Assembly (NCBI GenBank): GCA_014649575.1
Contig: BMTH01000003.1
Location: forward strand, 496,001 to 560,000
DNA from: Streptomyces griseoincarnatus
GTDB lineage: Bacteria; Actinomycetota; Actinomycetes; Streptomycetales; Streptomycetaceae
Length of the DNA: 64,000 nucleotides
Direction of reading: 5' to 3'
Shown piece by piece: positions 29,189 to 37,650 of the stretch. Within the stretch, counting starts at the first letter, position 1. The number at the start of each line of letters is the position of its first letter. Position numbers and translations under genes: made by a program. Under the pieces are notes generated by a model. That model had not been told where the DNA came from. It did no database searches and saw only the letters and a list, made by a program, of their open reading frames with translations.

Positions 29189-29252
29189 ACGCCGGGTTCC
29201 ACCGCCCGGCGTTCGGAATGCGAACGTCCCGGCACGGTTCTGTGTCGGGACG
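29189..29252 (+). terminator. Two hairpins downstream of topA
   Basis: An 8-bp perfect stem (29189-29196 with 29205-29212) and a second near-perfect 10-bp stem (29225-29234 with 29243-29252) follow the topA stop. They lie in the 158-bp gap before the tmk fusion gene. Confidence 0.5.
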
Positions 29253-29309
29253 TGTGCATGTCAGGCGCGTCGGCCCCGGGGTGTCCTCCCGGGCCGATAG
29301 GCTGAACGC

Positions 29310-32300
29310 ATGACGCGAGCCGAGCAGCCCACGGCCTCCCCACCGGCCCCCGACGACGCCCTGGTCGCGGACTCCCGCGAGCGTGCCGTCCGCGCCCTGC
29401 TGCGCCGACCGCAGGTGAAACGGTTGTGGAGCGCACAGCTCGTGGGCGGGGTCGGCGACGTCCTCGCCCTCCTCGTGCTCGTGCTTCTCGTCCTCCAGGC
29501 GTCGGTCGCCGAGCAGGCGTTCGGCGGCGGGTACCGCGGAGCGGCGTTCGCAGTGGCGACCGTTTTCGGCGTGCGGATCCTCGCGACGCTGCTCTTCGGC
29601 GCCGTGCTCCTCGGCCCGCTCACCTCGCTCACCTCGCAGGACGGGCCGCTGGACCGCCGCTGGACCATGGTCGGCGCGGACGGACTGCGCGCCGCCCTGC
29701 TGATCGTCGCGCCGCTGTGGATCGACTGGACGCCCGACAACGCCCTGGCGCTCCTGCTCGTCACCGCGTTCGTGGCCGGCGTCGCCGAGCGTTTCTGGAC
29801 GGTGTCCCGTGAGGGCGCCGCGCCCGCGCTGCTGCCCGGTCCGCCGCCCGAGGGCGCCAGCATCCGGCCGCTGCCCGACCATCTGGACGCCCTGCGCCGC
29901 CTGTCGCTGCGCACCGGTTTCGTGGCGATACCGCTCGCCGCCCTGACGCTCGTCGTCGCCGCCCTCTGCAACAACCTGCTGGGCACGGGCATCGAGTGGT
30001 TCGGCCGGCACCAGGCGGCCCTCGCCTCGTACGTCGCGGCCGGACTGTTCGCCGCGTCGCTGTCCGTCGTCACCTTCCTCGAACTGCCCGGCACCCGCAC
30101 GCCCCGCCCGCGCTCGCCGCTGGAGGGCCTGCGCCGCCCGCGGCACGCCGCCGGACCCGACAAGGGCCGCACCGGCGCGCTGGCGCTGCTGGTCGTCGCG
30201 GGCGCGTCCGTGGCCGGGGCCGTGGCGGCCGCCGTCGCCGTGGCCGTGCTGCACGCCAAGGACCTCGGCGGCGGGCCGGTCCTGTTCGGCCTGATGGTGG
30301 GCGCGCTCACCGGCGGCGTGGTCGTCGGCATCCGTACGGCGCCCGCCCTGCTGCCGTCGCTGTCCCGGCGGCGGATGCTCGCCCTCACCCTGGCCTTCAC
30401 GGGCCTCGCGCTGCTCGCCGCCGGGCTCGTCCCGGACGTCACCAGCGTGCTGCTGATCCTGGCGCTCGCCGGCGCCGGGGCGGGCATGTCCGCCAACATC
30501 GCGCACACCCTGCTCGACCAGGAGACCGAGGAGCAGCGCCGGTCCCGGGTCACCGAGCACCTGCACGCGGCCGTCCGCGTGTACGTGGGACTCGGTGCGG
30601 TGATCGCCCCCGTCGTGGCGGCGGCGATCGGCCCGCACCGCCTGGAGAACGGCAAGTTCGTCTTCGCCCACGGCGGCGCCGCCTTCACGCTCATGCTCGT
30701 CGGCGCCCTGCTGCTGCCGGTCGCCGCGCTGGTGCTGGCCAAGGTCGACGACCGCTCCGGCGTCCCGCTGCGGCAGGACCTGCGGGACGCGCTGCTCGGC
30801 GGCGACGACCCCGCCCCCGCGTCCGCCGGCACCGGCTTCTTCATCGCCCTGGAGGGCGGCGACGGCGCGGGCAAGTCCACCCAGGCCGAGGCACTCGCCG
30901 ACTGGATCCGCTCCAAGGGCCACGAGGTCGTCCTCACCCGCGAGCCGGGGGCGACCCCGGTCGGCAAGCGGCTGCGCTCGATCCTGCTGGACGTCTCCAG
31001 CGCCGGCCTGTCGCACCGCGCCGAGGCCCTGCTCTACGCGGCGGACCGCGCGGAGCACGTGGACACCGTCGTGCGCCCGGCGCTGGAGCGCGGCGCGGTC
31101 GTCATCACCGACCGGTACATCGACTCCTCCGTCGCCTACCAGGGCGCCGGACGGGACCTCTCGCCGACCGAGATCGCCCGTATCAACCGCTGGGCCACCG
31201 CGGGGCTCGTCCCGAACCTGACGGTGCTGCTCGACGTGTCGCCGGAGACCGCCAGGGAGCGGTTCACCGAGGCGCCGGACCGGCTGGAGTCGGAGCCCGC
31301 CGAGTTCCACGCGCGCGTGCGCTCCGGCTTCCTCACCCTGGCCGCCGCCGACCCCGGCCGCTACCTGGTGGTCGACGCGGGTCAGGAGGCGGAGGCCGTC
31401 ACCACGGTGATCCGGCACCGGCTCGACCGCGTCCTGCCGCTGTCCGAGGCCGAGATCGCCGCCCGTGAGGAGGCGCGCCGCAAGGCCGAGGAGGAGGCCC
31501 GCCGCAAGGCGGAGGAGGAGGCGGCCCGGAAGGCCGAGGAGGAGCGCCTGGAGCGGGAGCGCCAGGAGCAGCTCGCCAAGTTGCGCGCCGAGGAGGAGGA
31601 GCGCAAGCGGCGCGAGCTGGAGGAGGCGCAGCGGCGCGAGGCCGAGCGCCAGGCGGAGGAGGCCCGGCAGCGCGCCGAGGAGGCCCGCCGCCGCGCGGAG
31701 GAGGAGCGTCAGCGGCTGCTCGCCGAGGAGAAGGCGCGCGCCGAGGAGGAGGCGCGCCGCAAGGCCGAGGAGGAGCGCCGTCGCAAGCAGGCGGAGGAAG
31801 AGGCACGGCTGCGCGCCGAGGCCGAGGCGCAGCGCCTGGAGAAGCAGCGCAAGGCCGAGGAGGCCCTGCTGCGCGCCGAGCAGGCCCGGCAGCTCGCCGA
31901 GCGCGCGGCGGCCGCGGCGGAGGCGGGCCCGCGCACCGCGGCGACCCCCTCCGAGGCCCCGGCCCGGCCCGCCCCGGGTCAGGACGCCGACGAGGCGATG
32001 ACCGTGCCGACGCCGGTGGTCACGCCGACCAACGCGACCGGCGGCCCCGTGGACGAGACGGCCGTCCTGCCGCGCGTACGGGACGAGGAGGCCGCGCGGG
32101 ACGCGGACCGCCCGGCGCCGGCCGACGCCGAGGTGACGACCGAGCTGCCCCGGCCGCAGGCGCCGGGCGCGGCGGACGAGACGGCGGTGCTGCCTCCCGT
32201 CCCGCCGGGCGCGGCCGACGAGACGGCGGTGCTGCCGCCGGTGCGCGAGGGCGAGCCCGCTCCCGCGGGCGGCGCCGAGGAGCCCGAGGACCGTACGCGT

Positions 32301-32477
32301 GAGCTGCCGCAGGTCGACGCGGAGAGCGTCCCGCGTCGCCGGGAGCGTCCCGACTGGGCGGAGGAGACCCCGTTGGACGACCTGCCGTCGCTGGCCGACG
32401 AACTGCTCGGCCCGCAGGAGGACGACCACGGCGACGACGACGGCCGCGGGGGCGGCGGACGGTGGCGCCGGCGCTGA
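29310..32477 (+). CDS. tmk: MFS-like membrane domain fused to thymidylate kinase
   Basis: Product of 1055 residues in three parts. Residues about 25-490 form an MFS-like membrane domain with about ten helices. Residues 510-715 are thymidylate kinase: P-loop ALEGGDGAGKST, TREPGATPVGK and DRYIDSSVAYQG (the DR(Y/H) motif), converting dTMP to dTDP. Residues about 720-870 are a long Glu/Arg/Lys-rich coiled coil with EEARRKAEEE-type repeats, and the acidic, Pro-rich tail repeats DETAVLPPV. No separate tmk is visible here, and the neighbours topA and holB fit a DNA-metabolism role. Why dTMP kinase is tied to a membrane domain is unknown. Confidence 0.9.
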   Translation: MTRAEQPTASPPAPDDALVADSRERAVRALLRRPQVKRLWSAQLVGGVGDVLALLVLVLLVLQASVAEQAFGGGYRGAAFAVATVFGVRILATLLFGAVLLGPLTSLTSQDGPLDRRWTMVGADGLRAALLIVAPLWIDWTPDNALALLLVTAFVAGVAERFWTVSREGAAPALLPGPPPEGASIRPLPDHLDALRRLSLRTGFVAIPLAALTLVVAALCNNLLGTGIEWFGRHQAALASYVAAGLFAASLSVVTFLELPGTRTPRPRSPLEGLRRPRHAAGPDKGRTGALALLVVAGASVAGAVAAAVAVAVLHAKDLGGGPVLFGLMVGALTGGVVVGIRTAPALLPSLSRRRMLALTLAFTGLALLAAGLVPDVTSVLLILALAGAGAGMSANIAHTLLDQETEEQRRSRVTEHLHAAVRVYVGLGAVIAPVVAAAIGPHRLENGKFVFAHGGAAFTLMLVGALLLPVAALVLAKVDDRSGVPLRQDLRDALLGGDDPAPASAGTGFFIALEGGDGAGKSTQAEALADWIRSKGHEVVLTREPGATPVGKRLRSILLDVSSAGLSHRAEALLYAADRAEHVDTVVRPALERGAVVITDRYIDSSVAYQGAGRDLSPTEIARINRWATAGLVPNLTVLLDVSPETARERFTEAPDRLESEPAEFHARVRSGFLTLAAADPGRYLVVDAGQEAEAVTTVIRHRLDRVLPLSEAEIAAREEARRKAEEEARRKAEEEAARKAEEERLERERQEQLAKLRAEEEERKRRELEEAQRREAERQAEEARQRAEEARRRAEEERQRLLAEEKARAEEEARRKAEEERRRKQAEEEARLRAEAEAQRLEKQRKAEEALLRAEQARQLAERAAAAAEAGPRTAATPSEAPARPAPGQDADEAMTVPTPVVTPTNATGGPVDETAVLPRVRDEEAARDADRPAPADAEVTTELPRPQAPGAADETAVLPPVPPGAADETAVLPPVREGEPAPAGGAEEPEDRTRELPQVDAESVPRRRERPDWAEETPLDDLPSLADELLGPQEDDHGDDDGRGGGGRWRRR

Positions 32478-32638
32478 GACGCGGCTGTGCCGTGCCGGGC
32501 GTGCCTCCGGGCGCGCCCGGCGCTGTTCTTCGTGTCCGGTGGAAACCAGCTCCGGGCGCCGGCCGGGACGGTGGTGTCGGTCCCGACCCGCACAATGGAT
32601 CCGGCACAGCACTACGCGACGGAAGGGCGGGCTGACCC

Positions 32639-33844
32639 ATGACCGTGTGGGACGACCTGGTCGGGCAGGAACGGGTGAGCGAGCAGCTCGCGGCCGCCGC
32701 CCGGGACGCCGACGCGTTCGTCACCGCCGCGGCGAGCGACGCGCCACCGCCCGAGGCGTCCCGCATGACGCACGCGTGGCTGTTCACCGGCCCGCCCGGC
32801 GCGGGCCGCAACCAGGCGGCGCGCGCCTTCGCCGCCGCCCTCCAGTGCGTCAGCCCCGACCGGGCCCTCGGCGGCGCCCCCGGCTGCGGCTTCTGCGACG
32901 GCTGCCACACCGCGCTCGTCGGCACCCACGCCGACGTCTCCACGGTGGCCGCCGTCGGCGCGGAGATCCTGGTCAAGGACATGCGCGACACCGTCCGCAA
33001 GTCGTTCACCGCCCCGGCGAACGGCCGCTGGCAGGTGATCCTCGTCGAGGACGCGGAGCGGCTCAACGAGAAGTCCGCCAACGCCGTCCTCAAGGCCGTC
33101 GAGGAGCCCGCCCCGCGCACGGTGTGGCTGCTGTGCGCCCCGTCCGTCGAGGACGTCCTGCCGACGATCCGCTCCCGCTGCCGCCACCTCGTCCTGAGCA
33201 CGCCGTCGGTGGAGGCCGTCGCCGACATGCTCGTCCGCCGCGAGGGCATCGAGCCGGACGTCGCCGCCTCCGTCGCCCGCGCCACCCAGGGCCACGTCGA
33301 CCGGGCGCGCCGTCTGGCCACCGACCCGGCCGCGCGCGCCCGTCGCGCCTCCGTACTGAAGCTGCCGCAGCGGGTCGAGGATGTCGGCGGCGCGCTGAGG
33401 GCCGCCCAGGAGCTGGTCGACGCGGCCGCCGAGGACGCCAAGCAGCTCGCCGAGGAGATGGACGGCAAGGAGACCGAGGACCTGAAGGCGGCGCTGGGCG
33501 CGGCCCAGGGCGGCCGTCTCCCGCGCGGCACGGCGGGCGCGGTCAAGGACCTGGAGGACATGCAGAAGCGGCGCAGGACGCGCACCCAGCGCGACAGCCT
33601 CGACGTCGCCCTCGCCGACCTCACCAGCTTCTACCGCGACGTCCTCGCCCTGCAGCTCGGCTCCCGCATCGCCCTCGCCAACACCGACGCCGAGGACGCG
33701 CTGGAGCGCCTGGCCCGCGACAGCACGCCCGAGTCCACCCTGCGCCGCATCGAGGCGATCGCGGCCTGCGGTGAGGCGCTGGACCGGAACGTGGCGCCGC
33801 TGCTGGCGGTGGAGGCGATGACGATGGCGCTCAGGGCGGGCTGA
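32639..33844 (+). CDS. holB: DNA polymerase III delta' subunit
   Basis: Clamp-loader subunit delta' (401 aa). The AAA+ core has a degenerate P-loop GPPGAGRNQAA near residue 52, lacking the Lys, as usual for the non-hydrolysing delta'. A four-Cys zinc-binding module follows (C at about 70 then CGFCDGC near 83). The VILVEDAERLNEKSANAVLK segment near 137 and SRC near 180 are family hallmarks. A charged actinobacterial linker precedes the C-terminal collar domain. It follows tmk, a common bacterial pairing. Confidence 0.92.
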   Translation: MTVWDDLVGQERVSEQLAAAARDADAFVTAAASDAPPPEASRMTHAWLFTGPPGAGRNQAARAFAAALQCVSPDRALGGAPGCGFCDGCHTALVGTHADVSTVAAVGAEILVKDMRDTVRKSFTAPANGRWQVILVEDAERLNEKSANAVLKAVEEPAPRTVWLLCAPSVEDVLPTIRSRCRHLVLSTPSVEAVADMLVRREGIEPDVAASVARATQGHVDRARRLATDPAARARRASVLKLPQRVEDVGGALRAAQELVDAAAEDAKQLAEEMDGKETEDLKAALGAAQGGRLPRGTAGAVKDLEDMQKRRRTRTQRDSLDVALADLTSFYRDVLALQLGSRIALANTDAEDALERLARDSTPESTLRRIEAIAACGEALDRNVAPLLAVEAMTMALRAG

Positions 33845-33935
33845 GCCGGCCGCACGGGAGAGGAGCTTGTCACTCATCCGGGCCACGCCGTGTGCGCAGA
33901 GCGTCCGTGCGGTTGCTCACCGTTACGCTCCCGGT

Positions 33936-35522
33936 ATGCACACACGGCGCACCCCACGCAGGACCCGTACCGCAGCAGCCCTGTTCACCGCGGCCGCGCT
34001 GTCGCTGGCGGGCTGCTCCTCCGGGACCTCGACGAGCACGGCCAGTTCGCCGGTGGCGGGAGCGGCCGCCGCCCTCGCCCCGCTGCCCGGCCCGACCCCC
34101 GCGGCCCTCGCCGGGTACTACGCACAGGAACCGGCGTGGCGCGACTGCGGCGTCCCCGAGTTCCAGTGCGCCACGGTCAAGGCCCCGCTCGACTACGCCG
34201 AACCGTCCGCCGGGGACGTCCGCCTCGCCGTCGCCCGCAAGAAGGCCACCGGACCCGGCAAGCGGCTGGGCTCCCTGCTGGTCAACCCGGGTGGCCCCGG
34301 CGGCTCGGCGGTCGACTACCTCCAGATGTACGCGGGCATCGGCTACCCCGAGGAGGTGCGCGCCCGCTACGACATGGTGGCCGTCGACCCGCGCGGCGTC
34401 GCCCGCAGCGAGCCCGTCGAGTGCCTGGACGGACGTGCGATGGACGCGTACACCCGCACGGACACCACGCCCGACGACGAGAAGGAGACCGAGGCGCTCG
34501 TCTCCGCGTACCGGACGTTCGCCGAGGGGTGCGGGGCGAAGGCGCCGAAGCTGCTGCGGCATGTGTCGACCGTCGAGACGGCCCGGGACATGGACATCGT
34601 GCGGGCGGTGCTGGGCGACGAGAAGCTGACGTACGTCGGCGCGTCGTACGGCACGCTGCTGGGAGCGACGTACGCGGGGCTGTTCCCGGAGCGGACCGGG
34701 AGGCTGGTGCTGGACGGTGCGATGGACCCGTCGCTGAGCGCGCGCCGCCTCAACCTGGAGCAGACGGAGGGCTTCGCCACGGCGTTCACGGCGTTCGCGA
34801 AGGACTGCGTGCGGCGGAGCGACTGCCCCCTGGGCGGCAAGGGCACGAGCCCGGAGCGGGTCGGCGAGAACCTGAAGACGTTCTTCGGGAAGCTCGACGC
34901 CCGCCCGCTGCCCGCCGGCGACGCCGACGGCCGCGAGCTGACCGAGTCGCTGGCGACGATGGGCGTGATCGCCGCGATGTACGACGAGGCGGCCTGGCAG
35001 CGGCTGCGCGAGGCGCTGACGTCGGCGATGAAGGAGAACGACGGCGCGGGACTGCTCGTCCTCTCCGACAGCTACTACGAGCGGGAAGCGGGCGGTGCGT
35101 ACAGCAACCTGATGTCCGCCAACGCGGCCGTCAACTGCCTCGACCTGCCGCCCGCCTTCGAAGCCCCGGAGCAGGTGCGGGAGGCGCTCCCCGACTTCGA
35201 GAAGGCGTCCCCGGTGTTCGGCGAGGGACTCGCCTGGGCCGCGCTGAACTGCGCGTACTGGCCGGTGCGGGCCACGGGCGAGGCGCGGCGCATCGAAGCG
35301 AAGGGCGCGGCGCCGATCGTGGTCGTCGGCACCACCCGGGACCCGGCGACCCCGTACCGCTGGGCGAAGGGCCTGGCCGGCCAGCTCTCCTCGGCCCGCC
35401 TCCTCACCTACGACGGCGACGGCCACACCGCGTACGGCCGCGGCAGCTCCTGCATCGACTCGGCGATCAACACGTACCTGATCGACGGCACCCCTCCGGC
35501 GGACGGAAAGCGCTGCTCGTAG
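33936..35522 (+). CDS. Secreted alpha/beta-hydrolase, Slp-type tripeptidyl aminopeptidase
   Basis: A 528-residue predicted lipoprotein, related to Streptomyces SlpD/SlpE and tripeptidyl aminopeptidases. The lipobox is SLAGC near residue 27. The oxyanion-hole region LLVNPGGPGGSAVDY lies near 110, the nucleophile elbow GASYGT near 235, the C-terminal domain carries the Asp (TRDPATPY near 470) and the His (DGDGHTAYG near 495). It probably removes tripeptides from peptide N-termini outside the cell. ATG 33936 lies 7 nt after TACGCT, a plausible -10, so the transcript may be leaderless. Confidence 0.85.
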   Translation: MHTRRTPRRTRTAAALFTAAALSLAGCSSGTSTSTASSPVAGAAAALAPLPGPTPAALAGYYAQEPAWRDCGVPEFQCATVKAPLDYAEPSAGDVRLAVARKKATGPGKRLGSLLVNPGGPGGSAVDYLQMYAGIGYPEEVRARYDMVAVDPRGVARSEPVECLDGRAMDAYTRTDTTPDDEKETEALVSAYRTFAEGCGAKAPKLLRHVSTVETARDMDIVRAVLGDEKLTYVGASYGTLLGATYAGLFPERTGRLVLDGAMDPSLSARRLNLEQTEGFATAFTAFAKDCVRRSDCPLGGKGTSPERVGENLKTFFGKLDARPLPAGDADGRELTESLATMGVIAAMYDEAAWQRLREALTSAMKENDGAGLLVLSDSYYEREAGGAYSNLMSANAAVNCLDLPPAFEAPEQVREALPDFEKASPVFGEGLAWAALNCAYWPVRATGEARRIEAKGAAPIVVVGTTRDPATPYRWAKGLAGQLSSARLLTYDGDGHTAYGRGSSCIDSAINTYLIDGTPPADGKRCS

Positions 35523-35537
35523 CCGGTACGGCCACCT

Positions 35538-35567
35538 CCGGAGGCGAGGGTTCCGCCCCGCCTCCGG
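35538..35567 (+). terminator. Hairpin after the peptidase gene
   Basis: A 9-bp stem (CCGGAGGCG with CGCCTCCGG) and a 12-nt loop, 15 bp beyond the stop. Isolates the peptidase from the tRNA gene. Confidence 0.55.
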
Positions 35568-35597
35568 GGGCGGTACGAAGCACCCCCGGAAACTGTG

Positions 35598-35603
35598 TAG
35601 ACT
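35598..35603 (+). promoter_or_regulatory. -10 hexamer of the tRNA-Thr promoter
   Basis: TAGACT in the context TGTGTAGACTTACC lies 38 bp before the tRNA 5' end. The spacing and sequence suit a vegetative (HrdB-type) promoter; no good -35 is visible. Confidence 0.4.
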
Positions 35604-35641
35604 TACCGACGTCGCTGATCGCACCATGGTGCACACGGCGC

Positions 35642-35718
35642 GCCGCCTTAGCTCAGATGGCCAGAGCAACGCACTCGTAATGCGTAGGTCTCGGGTTCGA
35701 ATCCCGAAGGCGGCTCCA
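35642..35718 (+). tRNA. tRNA-Thr (anticodon CGT), integration target
   Basis: The seven-base acceptor arms (GCCGCCT at 35642-35648, AGGCGGC at 35708-35714) pair perfectly. The D-arm (TTAGCTCAG), anticodon loop CTCGTAA with anticodon CGT, and T-arm GGTTCGAATCC are standard. CCA is encoded at 35716-35718. Bases from 35673 onward are also the left attachment site of the integrated element, so the 3' half of this gene is element-derived but restores the tRNA exactly. Confidence 0.95.
35673..35716 (+). repeat. attL core, 44-bp direct repeat
   Basis: Identical over 44 bp to 53607-53650. It spans the anticodon loop to the acceptor end of tRNA-Thr, the normal site for tyrosine integrases of actinomycete integrative elements. 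Confidence 0.95.
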
Positions 35719-35721
35719 CTG

Positions 35722-35756
35722 AAACCCCAGCTCGGAAGGCATCCGACCTGGGGTTT
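35722..35756. terminator. Bidirectional terminator between tRNA-Thr and int
   Basis: A 15-bp stem with one mismatch (35722-35736 with 35742-35756), a 5-nt loop, and T-runs on both sides. It lies just inside the element, so it ends both the tRNA transcript and the minus-strand int transcript. Confidence 0.85.
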
Positions 35757-35762
35757 TGTCGT

Positions 35763-37148
35763 TCAGCGGATACGGCGCCGACGGCGGGAGCGGGCCGCGC
35801 GGTTGTCCGGGGTCTCAGTTCTGGTCTCAGTAGTGGTTCTCGGGCTGGGCATGAACGCGTCTCCCATGCGGCGCATCGCGTCCTTGGAGAGGTGAGACCT
35901 TCCCTTCACGTACCGCCGGGTCTGACTGATCTGCGTGTGCCGCAGGATCTCCATGATCGTGGGCATGTCCACCCCCAGCTCGTTCAGGATCGTGCCGGCG
36001 GTGTGGCGGCTCCCGTCGTACAGACGGCGGTCGTCGATGCCTGCTTCCGCGAGCAGTTCCTTGAACTCCGCCCAGTCCTGCCGGGGGTCCAGGGGCCGTC
36101 CGTCCGGTCGGGTGAAGACGAGCCCGTGTTCCTGCCACAGCTCCCCGGCTGCGGCGCGCATCTCGTCCTGCTGGGCCTTGTGCTCGCGCAGGTAGGGAAT
36201 GAACGGCGGGGGGATCGGCACGGCGTTGCGGCTCTTCTTGGTCTTAGGCCGGGTGAAGACCAGGCCGCCGCCCTGCCGCTCGGGGCAAGCCCGAGCGTGC
36301 CGCGTGCAGCCCTTCGGGCACGGCTTGGGGCACCCGCGCTTGTAGCCCTTGTGCGTCTTGCAGTCTGCGGGGCAGGGCTCGAACCGATGGAACTGGGCGC
36401 CGCATGCGTGCGGGTCCTTGCAGCCGTGCCGCCACGTGAGGCGCTGGAGCTGCCACTCGGGCCTGAACAGTTCGTTGTCGAGGTCGACGTACGGCCACCG
36501 CAAGCCGAGCGTTTCACCCTGCCGGAACCCCATGCCGACCCCGACGCACCACCGCATGAACGTAGGTCGTTTGGCGGCGGCCTCCAGGAACGCTTTGGCT
36601 TCTTCGGTGGTGAACGGGTTGGCCTCCGTCTCGTCCACGCTGGGCGGGTCCACGAGCGTGGCGACGTTCTCGACGACGAGACGGCGGCGGTGAGCGATTT
36701 TCAGGGCGCGGGACAGGATGCGGTGGACCTTCAGCACGTGGGACGGAGCGTGGCCCTCGTCGAGCATGGCCCGGTACATCCGCTCAAGGTGTTCCGGGGC
36801 CAGCTTGTCGAGCCTGTGCTTGCCGATGCCGGGGATGATGTCGTTCCGGGTCTTGGACCAGTAGTCGTCCAGGGAACGGGGCTTGAGCTTCAGCGACGCG
36901 ATGTCGGTGAGGTAGGTGGTCATCCACTGCTCCACCGTCGGCTTACGTCCGGCCTTGGGCGCGCGTCCCTTGTCGCGGAGAGCTTCCAACTCGCGGACCT
37001 TGCGCCGCACCTCGGCCTCAGTGCGTGCCCTACGGTGCCGACGATCCGGGCTGCCGTCGTTCTTGACGCCCATCGTCACGCGACCGTGCCACCAGCCGTC
37101 ATTGCCGAAGTAGATGGACGATTCCAGGTTCGCCCTGCGGGGGCTCAT
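35763..37148 (-). CDS. int: Tyrosine recombinase integrase
   Basis: Site-specific integrase of 461 residues. The N-terminal arm-binding domain and the SAM-like core-binding domain (KPTVEQWMTTYL...) are followed by the catalytic domain: Arg in GFRQGETLGLRW near 210, Lys in TKKSRNAVP near 305, the box DGSRHTAGT near 385 and the Tyr nucleophile in TRRYVKG near 415. A Cys/His-rich insert (about residues 235-285, nine Cys) interrupts the catalytic domain. ATG 37148 has GGAGGA upstream, better than ATG 37160. It is transcribed toward attL. Confidence 0.93.
   Translation of the reverse strand: MSPRRANLESSIYFGNDGWWHGRVTMGVKNDGSPDRRHRRARTEAEVRRKVRELEALRDKGRAPKAGRKPTVEQWMTTYLTDIASLKLKPRSLDDYWSKTRNDIIPGIGKHRLDKLAPEHLERMYRAMLDEGHAPSHVLKVHRILSRALKIAHRRRLVVENVATLVDPPSVDETEANPFTTEEAKAFLEAAAKRPTFMRWCVGVGMGFRQGETLGLRWPYVDLDNELFRPEWQLQRLTWRHGCKDPHACGAQFHRFEPCPADCKTHKGYKRGCPKPCPKGCTRHARACPERQGGGLVFTRPKTKKSRNAVPIPPPFIPYLREHKAQQDEMRAAAGELWQEHGLVFTRPDGRPLDPRQDWAEFKELLAEAGIDDRRLYDGSRHTAGTILNELGVDMPTIMEILRHTQISQTRRYVKGRSHLSKDAMRRMGDAFMPSPRTTTETRTETPDNRAARSRRRRRIR
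35811..35830 (+). repeat. Arm-type repeat pair, left end
   Basis: GGTCTCAGTT, two bases, then GGTCTCAG: a 12-bp period pair inside the 3' end of int. The same pair, same spacing and orientation, occurs at 50711-50730 and 53471-53490. Likely integrase arm-binding sites. Confidence 0.5.
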
Positions 37149-37213
37149 GTGTTCCTCCATGCAGAGGCGGCCCCAGACGCGAGGTCGGGGGCCGCCTGGT
37201 GATGATGCGTGGG

Positions 37214-37417
37214 TCAGTTGGGCAGGGGAGCGAGGTTGGCCACGTAGGCCTCAAGGTCCGAGCGCCGGATGCGCCGGCAGCGTCCCAACTTGATGTACTT
37301 CAAGGCTCCGTCGGCCATCAGCTCGTAGAGGGTGGAGCGGCCGATGGCGAGAGCTTCGGCGGCTTCCTCCGGTGTGTAGAGCAGCCGGTCCACAGGCGCG
37401 GCGATGACTGTGCTCAT
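37214..37417 (-). CDS. xis: Excisionase-like helix-turn-helix protein
   Basis: A 67-residue MerR-type winged-helix DNA-binding protein: LYTPEEAAEALAIGRSTLYE is the helix-turn-helix, followed by KLGRCRRIRRSDLEAYV. Such proteins upstream of int act as excision directionality factors in AICEs. It is 65 bp upstream of int and probably co-transcribed. Confidence 0.88.
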   Translation of the reverse strand: MSTVIAAPVDRLLYTPEEAAEALAIGRSTLYELMADGALKYIKLGRCRRIRRSDLEAYVANLAPLPN

Positions 37418-37469
37418 CCGGTTGTCTCCTAGGCGGGGTTGCTTGGCGGGTGACCCTGCTCTCAGAAGT

Positions 37470-37650
37470 CCGCTACATCCGCTACAGCGCTACATCGCAG
37501 GTCAGCGGGCGGATTTTTGTAGCGGAGGGGTGGCGTGTAGCGGCTACGTGTGCGCTACGGGGTAGCGGGTGTAGCCGCTACACGCTCGGGTGCCGCTACA
37601 GATTCACTGGCTCTGAGCTGGGCTGTAGCGGCGTAGCGGATGTAGCGGAG
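37470..37650. repeat. Iteron-like array of TGTAGCGG/CCGCTACA
   Basis: About twelve copies of the 7-8-bp motif GTAGCGG (or its complement CCGCTAC), in both orientations, some back to back as larger palindromes (TGTAGCCGCTACA). The array fills the gap between xis and the DUF3631 gene and runs 55 bp into the end of that gene. Best candidate for the element's replication origin or Rep-binding region. Confidence 0.6.

Noticed and set aside
28752-32612. Minus-strand 1286-codon open frame
   Set aside because: Antisense to the topA tail and tmk fusion, repeats mirror the coiled-coil codons; no family features.
35621-35632. Palindrome GCACCATGGTGC just before tRNA-Thr
   Set aside because: Inside the tRNA leader, not shared with the element operators; probably part of precursor processing or chance.
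37470-37650. CRISPR array
   Set aside because: Units are only 7-8 bp, unevenly spaced and in both orientations; no spacers or cas genes. Iterons fit better.
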